Of a stretch of 64,000 bases of DNA, positions 25,297 to 33,170 are shown in pieces (the stretch's first letter is position 1; every line of letters starts with the position of its first letter). The translations under genes were made by a program, and so were the position numbers. The DNA is from an uncultured Bacteroidales bacterium (GTDB taxonomy: Bacteria > Bacteroidota > Bacteroidia > Bacteroidales > UBA932). Under the pieces are notes generated by a model, which made no database searches, had not been told where the DNA came from, and worked only from the letters and a program-made list of their open reading frames with translations. The stretch is taken from positions 62,001 through 126,000 of the forward strand of contig CAKVCK010000003.1 of the NCBI GenBank assembly GCA_934725575.1, given 5' to 3'.

Positions 25297-26265
25297 TTAC
25301 ACCTCCGTCCAGTGGATTCTGATTCCGTCTTTTTCCATCCCTCTGAACCAGGTCATCTGCCGTTTGGCGAACTGGTGGATGGCGTTGGCAAGAAGTGTCC
25401 GCATCTCTTCGAACGTCAGGATTCCAAGAACGTACTGGGTGACGAATTTGTACTCAAGGCCGTAATAGACAAGGTCTTCAGCCCTGATTCCGCTGTCCAG
25501 AAGGCCTTTGACCTCCTCAATCATCCCACCGGCCAACCTCTCGTCAAGCCGCCTGTCAATCCTTGCGACCCTCTCCTCGCGGCTCACCAAAGTTCCGATG
25601 TAATACGGGTTCTTCGGCATAAATCCGGTCCGTTTCACTGGATGCTCCCGTTCGTACATAGCGACTTCCAAAGCCCGGATTATCCGTCTCTTGGATTGCA
25701 GGACTCCCTGGTCGGGAAGCGGCCCGTAACCGCTCAGCTTGGCGATCAGGATCTCCGTGTCGTACTGCTCAAGCTCCTCCCTTAACTCTTCATTCGGCGG
25801 AACCTGAGGCAGGGTGTAGCCACAAGTTGCGGCCTGGATGTATAGTCCGGTACCGCCGCACAGAATCGGTGTCTTGCCCCTGTCACGTATGTCTTTGTAG
25901 GCATATTCAAAAGCCTGCTGCCACTGGTAGAGATCGAATCTTGTCCCGGCCGGGACTATGTCTATAAGATGGTAGGGGACATCGACATATTCATTCAAGT
26001 CTTTTCCGGTGCCGATGTCCATTCCGCGATAGACCTGACGGGAATCGGCGGAGAGAATCTCCCCGTTCCCGCACTTGTGCGCCAGATCCACTGCATATCG
26101 GGTTTTTCCGGAGGCGGTCGGCCCAAGCACGACGATCAGATCAATGGCTCCGGAGACATATTCATTGAATATGCTCCCGAAGTCAATGTGTTCTGGTTCT
26201 GGCAGTGGAGCCAGGGGAGGGATGGGGATCGCCTCCCGTAGCTTGTTCTGTGGCTTTCTGCTCAT
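25297..26265 (-). CDS. miaA: tRNA dimethylallyltransferase
   Basis: 322 residues. Walker-type P-loop GPTASGKT (~46-53), SADSRQVYRGMDIGTGKD, and the GGTGLYIQA and QRR-like KSKRRIIRALEVAMYE segments identify MiaA, which prenylates A37 of tRNAs reading UNN codons. About 40 residues precede the usual start (Pro-rich: IPIPPLAPLPEPEH), an extension not seen in E. coli MiaA; an internal Met at a conventional position is lacking, so the extension is probably translated. Lies 3 nt after the M16 peptidase gene. Confidence 0.93.
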   Translation of the reverse strand: MSRKPQNKLREAIPIPPLAPLPEPEHIDFGSIFNEYVSGAIDLIVVLGPTASGKTRYAVDLAHKCGNGEILSADSRQVYRGMDIGTGKDLNEYVDVPYHLIDIVPAGTRFDLYQWQQAFEYAYKDIRDRGKTPILCGGTGLYIQAATCGYTLPQVPPNEELREELEQYDTEILIAKLSGYGPLPDQGVLQSKRRIIRALEVAMYEREHPVKRTGFMPKNPYYIGTLVSREERVARIDRRLDERLAGGMIEEVKGLLDSGIRAEDLVYYGLEYKFVTQYVLGILTFEEMRTLLANAIHQFAKRQMTWFRGMEKDGIRIHWTEV

Positions 26266-26268
26266 CCG

Positions 26269-29178
26269 TTAGTAGCCGAAGATTTCCTCAAGGGTGAGGT
26301 CAGTGACAGGACCGAGCGAGCCGACGAAATCCATATCGAAGCCTTCTTTCTTGCCGAGGAATCCATAGACGTACCTGCGGTCCTTGATCCACTTCTCCTG
26401 GAAGGCCTTGACATCGGCGAGGGTCATATTCTGAACCTTCTCGAACACGGCCTTCTCACGGTCTTCGGTGAGGCCATAGTCCTGGAGGTCAAGATATTTG
26501 TAGAGAACGTTGATGCCGGTTGTCCTGTTTGTGCGGATGCCGGTGAGCAGGGCGGTCTTGGCCACCTCGAACGCTTTCTCGGACTCAGGCATATCGTTGA
26601 TGATGCTGTCGAACGCCTCCACAGCCTCCTTTGCCTTGTCATTCTGCGAGGCGATGAAGGCGTAGAAGATGTAGTCGCAGTCCTTGTAGCCAAGGTCGCC
26701 GAGGTAGGCGGACGCTGAATATGCAAGTCCTCTGGCCTCTCGCATCTCCTGGAAGACGATCGCGCCCATTCCGTTGCCGAAGTATGAGTTGTACATCCTC
26801 GCCTCAGGATCGTTGGCGGCGTTGAACCTCTCGCCTCTGTTGGAATATTGCAGATAGTAGAACTGGTTGGCGTCGTAAGGGGCGATGAACACCTCGCTGG
26901 AGGCCACCTGCCTTGCCTGAGGGTGGATTCTCTCAAGAGGCTCAGGATTCTCGCTGATCTTGTGATGTTCGGCGATCATCTTCTTGGCCATCGCCTCGTC
27001 TGACGGACCGTAGTAGAGTACGTCGTGCTTCTTGGCGTACAGGTCTCTGACCGCCTGGAGAAGTTCATCGGAGGTCAGTGCAGCGATCTGCTCGTTGGTG
27101 AGGGTGGTCTTCTGGATGAACTCCGGACCGTAGAAGATGAACTTCTGGAGTGCGCTGAAGCAGGCTCTTTGGTTCAACTTGTTGTCAGAGCGGCTTTTGA
27201 ATATGTCTGATTTCAGCTCCGCAAGGATCGCAGTGTCAGGCTGCGCGTTGAAGATCAGATCCTCCACTATGTCCATCGCCTTGCCGACATTCTCGTCAAG
27301 TCCGCTCACACCGATGTAGGATTGGGTCGGGCCGCAGGAAAGTCTCTGTGAGCAAGCGAGTTCGTACAGCTCCTTCTTTATCTGCTCCGCTGTTCTGGTC
27401 GGAGTGCCGAGGTATCCAAGATAGTCGAACGCCAAATCGAGGCGAGGGTCGCTTTGGGTTCCGCGGTCAAACACGCTGGTCAGTGTCGTGATGTCATTGA
27501 TTTCGTTCTTCTTGTAGAGCAGCTCAATGCCTTCCGCGACGCTGCCCTTTGACATGTCCTTGGAGAAGTCCACGAACACCGGCTCGATAGGGGTGACCTC
27601 GGTGTTCTGGATCTCGGTCAGGAACTCGCTCTGCTTGTCACGGTTGGTCTCTATCGGAGTGATGGCCGGAGCGGCGATCTTCTCGATGTCCTTGTCCTCT
27701 CCTATGCGCTTATAAACAGCTACATAACTGTTTGCCCCGAGATGCTCGTTGGCCCAGTCCACGATCTGCTGCTTGGTGACTTTCTCCAGCCTTTGCATCT
27801 GGAGGGCGTCATCCTTCCAGTTGTGTCCGTTGATGAATGACTCCACAAAACTCATCGCCCTGTCCTCGTTGCTTTCAAGCTGACGCATATTCGAGAGTTT
27901 GTAGTTGTTGAGCGTGGACTGGATCAGGCTCTCGTCGAAGTCTCCGCTGCGGAGCTTCGCCACCTGCTCAAGGATAAGGTCTCGTACCTGCTCAAGAGTC
28001 TGTCCCTCACGAGGATAGCCCACAAGAAGGAACTCGCCATAGTCAGGACGTGTGTAGTTGAAACCATAGAATCCGTTGACTTTCTGCGCCTGGATAAGGT
28101 TCAGGTCTCCGAGGCCGGCCTTTCCGTTGTAGAGGATGTCACCGACGATGTCCCCGACCTCGCTTCTGAGGTAGTCGTTGGATCCCGGGACTCTCCAGCC
28201 CATCATCACGAACTCCGCATCGAGGCCGTAAACGTCTTTCTGCACAGGAGCGGTGATGGCCTGTTCAGGCTCATATTCAAGGTACTTGATGTCTGGATTA
28301 GGCTTCCATTCTCCGAAATATTTCTCGATAGTGGCGACGAAGGTGTCAGGGTCGAAGTCTCCGGACACGCAGATGGCCACGTTGTTAGGCACGTAGAAGT
28401 TCGCGCGGTAGTTCTCGATGTTGACGATCGAAGGGTTCTTCAGGTGCTCCTGGGTTCCGAGGGTCGTCTGGAGTCCGTAAGGATGGTGAGGGAAGAGAGC
28501 CAGGTCGATGGCTTCCATAGCCTTGCGGTTGTCCTGCGTGAGGCTCATATTCTTCTCCTCATAAACCGCCTCAAGCTCGGTGTGGAATCCACGGATCACC
28601 GGATGGATGAACCTGTCGGCCTCGATCTTCGCCCAATTGTCGATCTCGTTGGAAGGAATATCCTCCTGATAGACCGTCATATCATTGGAAGTAAAGGCGT
28701 TGGTGTTGTCGGCTCCGATGATGGACATCAATTTGTCATATTCATTAGGGATCGCGATCTTGGACGCCTCGTAGCTGATTGAGTCGATCTGGTGGTAGAT
28801 AGCCTTGCGCTCCTCCGGGTCGGTCTTGGTTCGGTAAACCTCGAAGAGTGCCTTGATGGAGTCGAGCATCGGCTTCTCGGCTGCATAGTCGGAGGTCCCG
28901 AAGCTCTCCGTGCCTTTGAACATCAGGTGCTCAAGGTAGTGGGCGAGTCCAGTAGTCTCCTTCGGGTCGTTCTTGCTGCCGACCTTGACCGCGATGTAGG
29001 TCTGCACGCGCGGGGTCTCCTTGTTGACGGTCATATAAACCTTCAACCCGTTGTCAAGGGTGTAGATCTTGGTCTTCATAGGATCACCCTTGACCGTTTC
29101 ATACTTGTACTTCGCGCACGATCCTGCAAGGAACATCGCGATGACGGCCGTCGCCGCCAGAATAAGTCGTCTTTTCAT
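26269..29178 (-). CDS. M16 family zinc peptidase lipoprotein
   Basis: 969 residues with a lipobox (LAGSC, Cys21), so it is membrane-anchored. The inverted zinc motif H80YLE83H84 lies in the first M16 domain; at least two further M16-type domains (~220-400 and ~540-960) follow, giving the clamshell of pitrilysin/PqqL-type enzymes. It probably degrades peptides in the periplasm. First gene of a minus-strand unit with miaA and purE, behind TTG-N20-TAAGTTTG at 29265-29295. Confidence 0.93.
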   Translation of the reverse strand: MKRRLILAATAVIAMFLAGSCAKYKYETVKGDPMKTKIYTLDNGLKVYMTVNKETPRVQTYIAVKVGSKNDPKETTGLAHYLEHLMFKGTESFGTSDYAAEKPMLDSIKALFEVYRTKTDPEERKAIYHQIDSISYEASKIAIPNEYDKLMSIIGADNTNAFTSNDMTVYQEDIPSNEIDNWAKIEADRFIHPVIRGFHTELEAVYEEKNMSLTQDNRKAMEAIDLALFPHHPYGLQTTLGTQEHLKNPSIVNIENYRANFYVPNNVAICVSGDFDPDTFVATIEKYFGEWKPNPDIKYLEYEPEQAITAPVQKDVYGLDAEFVMMGWRVPGSNDYLRSEVGDIVGDILYNGKAGLGDLNLIQAQKVNGFYGFNYTRPDYGEFLLVGYPREGQTLEQVRDLILEQVAKLRSGDFDESLIQSTLNNYKLSNMRQLESNEDRAMSFVESFINGHNWKDDALQMQRLEKVTKQQIVDWANEHLGANSYVAVYKRIGEDKDIEKIAAPAITPIETNRDKQSEFLTEIQNTEVTPIEPVFVDFSKDMSKGSVAEGIELLYKKNEINDITTLTSVFDRGTQSDPRLDLAFDYLGYLGTPTRTAEQIKKELYELACSQRLSCGPTQSYIGVSGLDENVGKAMDIVEDLIFNAQPDTAILAELKSDIFKSRSDNKLNQRACFSALQKFIFYGPEFIQKTTLTNEQIAALTSDELLQAVRDLYAKKHDVLYYGPSDEAMAKKMIAEHHKISENPEPLERIHPQARQVASSEVFIAPYDANQFYYLQYSNRGERFNAANDPEARMYNSYFGNGMGAIVFQEMREARGLAYSASAYLGDLGYKDCDYIFYAFIASQNDKAKEAVEAFDSIINDMPESEKAFEVAKTALLTGIRTNRTTGINVLYKYLDLQDYGLTEDREKAVFEKVQNMTLADVKAFQEKWIKDRRYVYGFLGKKEGFDMDFVGSLGPVTDLTLEEIFGY

Positions 29179-29264
29179 AATATTGAATGTTTAATAATCT
29201 TCAAACTCGCGGCAAGCTGTTTTTCCGCTTTGTTAATACAAAAGCTCTGATTGGCTGTAATTGA

Positions 29265-29295
29265 CAAACTTAAGCATTTTTGGCCGCAACACCAA
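29265..29295 (-). promoter_or_regulatory. Promoter for the M16 peptidase-miaA-purE unit
   Basis: On the minus strand TTG (29295-29293), a 20-nt spacer and TAAGTTTG (29272-29265). It is interleaved with the divergent smpB promoter. Confidence 0.5.
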
Positions 29296-29305
29296 GAAAA
29301 GTGAT

Positions 29306-29313
29306 TATCTTTG
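29306..29313 (+). promoter_or_regulatory. -7 box TATCTTTG for smpB
   Basis: Exact consensus match giving a leader of about 95 nt. The leader holds a 10-codon upstream reading frame (ATG at 29320, TGA at 29350-29352) and a short hairpin GCGGA/TCCGC at 29378-29392. Confidence 0.5.
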
Positions 29314-29413
29314 TGGCCTATGAATATTACCCTCGCCTCGGAGTGCGCCTGAAAATGTTGTGAAGTGGTTCACCGTCGCGGAGGTAATCCGCTGAAGATT
29401 AATCTTGAATATT

Positions 29414-29869
29414 ATGGCAAAGCAGAAAGAGCATAAAGTTGAGATTCGTAACCGCAGGGCCTCGTTCGACTACGAGTTCCTGGAAACCTATGTGGCGGGA
29501 ATATCCTTGGTCAGCACGGAGATCAAGTCAATCCGTATGGGCAAGGCCTCGCTGGTGGATTCGTTCTGTTATTTCGTGGGTAACGAGCTGTTCGTCAAGG
29601 GTATGAATGTGGCCCAGTACTTCTGGGGCTCCTGGGGGCAGCACGAGCCGATGCGGGACCGCAAACTCCTGCTGACCAAGCGTGAGCTCCGTCACCTACG
29701 TCAGGCCGTCAAGGAGAAAGGCCTCACAATTGTAGCCACCAAGCTCTTCATCAACGACAACGGCCTCGCCAAGCTCGTCATCGCCCTAGCCAAAGGCAAG
29801 AAGATCTACGACAAGCGCGCCACCATCAAAGAGAAAGACCTCCGCCGCGAGCTTGACCGCGGGGAGTAG
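29414..29869 (+). CDS. smpB: SsrA-binding protein
   Basis: 151 residues (RNRRASFDYEFLETYVAGISLVSTEIKSIRMGKASLVDSFC ... KLVIALAKGKKIYDKRATIKEKDLRRELDRG). It delivers tmRNA to stalled ribosomes. ATG at 29414 is chosen over a TTG at 29405. No tmRNA gene was recognised in the window. Confidence 0.97.
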   Translation: MAKQKEHKVEIRNRRASFDYEFLETYVAGISLVSTEIKSIRMGKASLVDSFCYFVGNELFVKGMNVAQYFWGSWGQHEPMRDRKLLLTKRELRHLRQAVKEKGLTIVATKLFINDNGLAKLVIALAKGKKIYDKRATIKEKDLRRELDRGE

Positions 29870-30256
29870 CCATTAGCCATCACCGCCTGCTGCTTTCCTG
29901 TCGCCGAACCAGCCGTAGTGCCGCTTTACTAACCTTGGGTCGCCCTTTCCGGTCGCCGGACTCGCCGTAGTGCCGCCTACTATCCCCTAACCATGAGCCG
30001 CCTTCCCGCTTTACGATCTTCAGCGTGGGCGATCGAAGCTACCTTCTACGAAACACGTTCAGCCTAAAGGGCTTGTGGTGATGCTGGAACTGTGATTGTG
30101 CTGAAAAAGTCTAAGAAGAAAGAGAGAGTTTTTCAGCATATTCATTGACAGGTGGCGTTCTATGGCATTTTGCCATGAACGAGTTTTGTAAAAAAAAGGT
30201 GGCGTTATCCGTCTGGACAGCTCTTGTAAGAAGACCAATGCGGAAAACAATGCGCA
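29870..30256. other. Non-coding gap holding repeat copy 1
   Basis: 387 nt without a convincing gene. It contains the 251-nt direct repeat (29901-30151), a hairpin TGGCA-TTT-TGCCA just after it, and two copies of GGTGGCGTT (near 30151 and 30198). Short frames here have no signal of coding. Confidence 0.6.
29901..30151 (+). repeat. 251-nt direct repeat, copy 1 (left boundary of the 30.2-38.7 kb cassette)
   Basis: Aligns over its whole length with 38669-38918 with ten substitutions and one indel by my alignment (~96% identity), same orientation. Inside, a ~52-nt unit beginning TCGCCGRAC and containing CCGTAGTGCCGC is present twice (29901 and 29953). It ends with an inverted repeat GCTGAAAAA (30100-30108) / TTTTTCAGC (30129-30137). 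Confidence 0.93.
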
Positions 30257-31861
30257 TCAATGAAGAATTCCTACCGAGACTCCGATCAGATTTCTTCCCG
30301 ACCCCTCGAATCCCGGGACGAAGCACATGCTTGCCGACAAGGAGGTAAAGCCGGAAAGCCTTCTTCCCGCGCTTGTTGCCGGCAGAGGAAAGACATAGCG
30401 GAAAGTGGCCGACACCTTCAAGAAATCCGAAGTCATTATCTCACGGTCAGGACTGATTACATTGTCCAGTATCACCTTATCACGAAGTTCGTCACTGATC
30501 GAATAGTTGTCTGAGAGGTTCACCCGGTAGGCAAATTCTCCGTCTATCATCAGAATGTGTCCTTTTGTCGCCAGAACGGTACCGCCACCATAAAAGTAAG
30601 GGATGATGTTGTCGCGGGCAAAAGATGACGCTGGAGAGTAATAGACGTACTCATCATTGTCCGAATTAAACCTGACCTTGCATCCGGCGTTCCATTTGCT
30701 TCCCCAAGGAAGTTCGGTGTCTTTGACCACGTATGACAACCCGGTCTCCGCTGACAGTTTTTCAGCAGTGTAGGACTTTATGGAAAAGATGGTCTCATAG
30801 CGAGTGGATGTGACTCCGCTTGACGGATCGGTGACAGTGACCGACTTCTGAGTTATCTTCTCGGCGGAACCGGTTTTGAAACTGAAGGAACTCTCTGCCC
30901 TCCAGTTCCCGGAGCGGAATGCCAGAAAAAACCGGCCTCCCACCTCTTTATAGTTTCCGGGAGTGGCTCCATAGGCATCCTCGACTGAGTCTTTGCGATA
31001 AAAAGGAGACAATTCGCCCAGCAGGACAGAATTACTGCCGAAAGAATGCTCGTACTGAAGAGCCGCGCCGGCTTTCCACGACTCTATTCTTCTATCGTAG
31101 GCGTTTGACACAAGGATGGAATACACCCCCAGACCTTCCTGAAGATAAAGGAGATACTCTTTCGAGTCCTTTGATTTGGAGACATACGAGCCGATTTTCT
31201 CTTTGGAGTAGCCATAGGATAGATTAAGTCCTATCTTTTCCTTTCCAAAACGGAAAGCAACTCCTGGTTTTATGGTATAAACGATCTCTTGTGTTCTGGA
31301 GCGAGGATCCTGTAGCCTTGAAAAGTCGCCGAGAGAATAATCGAGACCAATTCCGGTCCACATGAAATCAAACAATTGTTTTGAGGACATCCTTACGGAG
31401 AAGTCAAACAATTGATAGGAATAATTTCCCTTTACGGAAGACCCTGTCAGGTATGGATTTCCATTGTAAGGACGTATGTTGTCAGACCAGCACCTGTCCT
31501 GGTGGCGTTCTTGACTAAAATTGAATCTGCCCCATAGATTCAAAGGTTTAAGTGACTTGCTGCCATAGGAGTCAAAGCCCCAAGCGTTGACCCTACCGCT
31601 TTCCATAGCCTTGTGGAAGTCTCCGGACAAGGTTTTCGCATTGAGACTGGTCTGTCCCGCGTTCGGCATGGTGGTTATTCCTAATGAAACGGGGTTGTCC
31701 GTCTTAAGCCAGGTATTGAAGTCCTTGTCCCTAAAGTATGGAGTGGTCTGAGCCGGCAGGCTTATGGAAAAGCCTACCGACACAATGACCGTCAAAGCCG
31801 CGAGCAGCGGCAGTTTTCTATTTAGCGTTCTTGTAACCAGGTTGGATTTCCGGCGCATCAT
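30257..31861 (-). CDS. DUF6850-type outer-membrane beta-barrel protein
   Basis: 534 residues: signal peptide (cleavage near SLPAQ, ~38) and a body of alternating aromatic beta-strands (LNLSYGYSKEKIG, FLKVSATFRYVFPLP) that ends in a strand-like GVSVGILH. The composition and its place beside a DUF4876 lipoprotein and a TonB receptor match the DUF6850 barrel family of Bacteroidetes. Function unknown; it may form the outer-membrane partner of this import/proteolysis cluster. Its 5' end overlaps the DUF4876 gene by 44 nt, so the two are coupled. The family name is from memory and should be treated as probable. Confidence 0.7.
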   Translation of the reverse strand: MMRRKSNLVTRTLNRKLPLLAALTVIVSVGFSISLPAQTTPYFRDKDFNTWLKTDNPVSLGITTMPNAGQTSLNAKTLSGDFHKAMESGRVNAWGFDSYGSKSLKPLNLWGRFNFSQERHQDRCWSDNIRPYNGNPYLTGSSVKGNYSYQLFDFSVRMSSKQLFDFMWTGIGLDYSLGDFSRLQDPRSRTQEIVYTIKPGVAFRFGKEKIGLNLSYGYSKEKIGSYVSKSKDSKEYLLYLQEGLGVYSILVSNAYDRRIESWKAGAALQYEHSFGSNSVLLGELSPFYRKDSVEDAYGATPGNYKEVGGRFFLAFRSGNWRAESSFSFKTGSAEKITQKSVTVTDPSSGVTSTRYETIFSIKSYTAEKLSAETGLSYVVKDTELPWGSKWNAGCKVRFNSDNDEYVYYSPASSFARDNIIPYFYGGGTVLATKGHILMIDGEFAYRVNLSDNYSISDELRDKVILDNVISPDREIMTSDFLKVSATFRYVFPLPATSAGRRLSGFTSLSASMCFVPGFEGSGRNLIGVSVGILH

Positions 31862-33137
31862 AGTTCTTGATTACTAGGTGTGACCCGTCATAATTGTCAG
31901 GATCGCTGGAGCCTACGGCGACAAAATCATTCGAGGAATTGTTGGTGTCCTGAAGAACCTTGCGTCCGTCAGCCGCGATGTATTGGATTTTCCTGTTGAA
32001 AATGATCCCCATGTTTTGCAGTGACTCCACCGGTTTGGCGTCCAGGGCGTCCGGAATTCTCTTCTGCTGCGCTACTCCTGTCTTCGCGGTTTCCACGGCA
32101 TCAATAATAATCTCATTAGGAACTCTCTTGGCTTTCCAGTTTTGTTGGCTGGCGGTTGTGTAGCTCGTCGCATCAGTTCCTGTCTCCCATCCGTCGATTT
32201 CCTCCTCTGTGGCGAAGAAAATATACACCGCCTGTATCATCTGAAGGAAGCCGGCGTTCGGCATACAGTCATAAACGGCCTTGAGATTAGGAACATTGGC
32301 GTTGTCTCCGAACTTGTTCCAGAAGAAAGCGGTGGATTCTATCTCGTAATCCGCATTGGAAAGATCCACGTTCATGGTGCATTTATCCTTCGCGCCCTCT
32401 GTGTCCTCAGGGACGATGAAATTATGTGCGTTCCAAGCGATTACTATGCTCTTGCCTCCTTCAAGCGGGATGTTCTTGGTGACACCGTGTGTGCCTTCAA
32501 GGCGCGCGATGCGGGAGGCATACGTGGCTTCCTTCTGGTATTTGGTGTAGAGTTCACAAGGTGTCTTTGATGTCGAATTGCCATGAGCCTGGGCGATGCA
32601 GAGTCCGTCGAGGTAGATGGTGCCGTCGGTGTTGTTGTAGATCTCCCAATATTTAGGATAGTTCACGCTGGAACCGGCATTGTTTTTCGTGCCGTTCGTG
32701 TACATCCTGCTCAGGAGAAGATCGCTTTTCACAGACCAGGTCAGCTGAATCTCGGCGACGTTGGCATTGTCTCCTTTCACGACTTGGATGTTGGATGCGT
32801 TGCCGTTCAGGAGAATATCATAGCCACTTGCCAGTTCCGGGGCAGCTGTCTTGAACTCATCCGCTGTCATGGCGTCAGACACAAGTATGTCATACACGCC
32901 CTGATACACCTTGCTGAACTTGGCCACTCCATTCACGGCCTTGGTTGTGTATGATTTGTCCATTGTAGTGTTTGTGATCGTCACATCGCCTGAGAATGTC
33001 GGGGAGGAGACGGGGAAATCCGCCGGCATCTTGACATTGACAGTCATAGACACCTGATTGTCTTCACTTTTCTCGCATGCGGCGAAAGAAAGGATGGCCG
33101 CGGCCACAGCGGCCGCAAATTTGATTGCTTTGTTCAT
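31818..33137 (-). CDS. DUF4876 lipoprotein
   Basis: 439 residues with lipobox SFAAC (Cys21). After an N-terminal beta domain (~25-140; VSMTVNVKMPADFPVSSPTFSGDVTITNTT), the core SRMYTNGTKNNAGSSVNYPKYWEIYNNTDGTIYLDGLCIAQAHG resembles a lamin-tail-like beta-sandwich and is characteristic of DUF4876. Probably a surface-exposed lipoprotein working with the TonB receptor upstream in the same operon. The substrate is unknown. Confidence 0.8.
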   Translation of the reverse strand: MNKAIKFAAAVAAAILSFAACEKSEDNQVSMTVNVKMPADFPVSSPTFSGDVTITNTTMDKSYTTKAVNGVAKFSKVYQGVYDILVSDAMTADEFKTAAPELASGYDILLNGNASNIQVVKGDNANVAEIQLTWSVKSDLLLSRMYTNGTKNNAGSSVNYPKYWEIYNNTDGTIYLDGLCIAQAHGNSTSKTPCELYTKYQKEATYASRIARLEGTHGVTKNIPLEGGKSIVIAWNAHNFIVPEDTEGAKDKCTMNVDLSNADYEIESTAFFWNKFGDNANVPNLKAVYDCMPNAGFLQMIQAVYIFFATEEEIDGWETGTDATSYTTASQQNWKAKRVPNEIIIDAVETAKTGVAQQKRIPDALDAKPVESLQNMGIIFNRKIQYIAADGRKVLQDTNNSSNDFVAVGSSDPDNYDGSHLVIKNYDAPEIQPGYKNAK

Positions 33138-33170
33138 TTTACTTTTCTTTTGGTTATACTGATCTACTAA

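Noticed and set aside
29901..30060. Repeated ~52-nt units considered as a CRISPR array
   Set aside because: Only two imperfect units without spacers, repeated identically in both 250-nt copies, and no cas genes.
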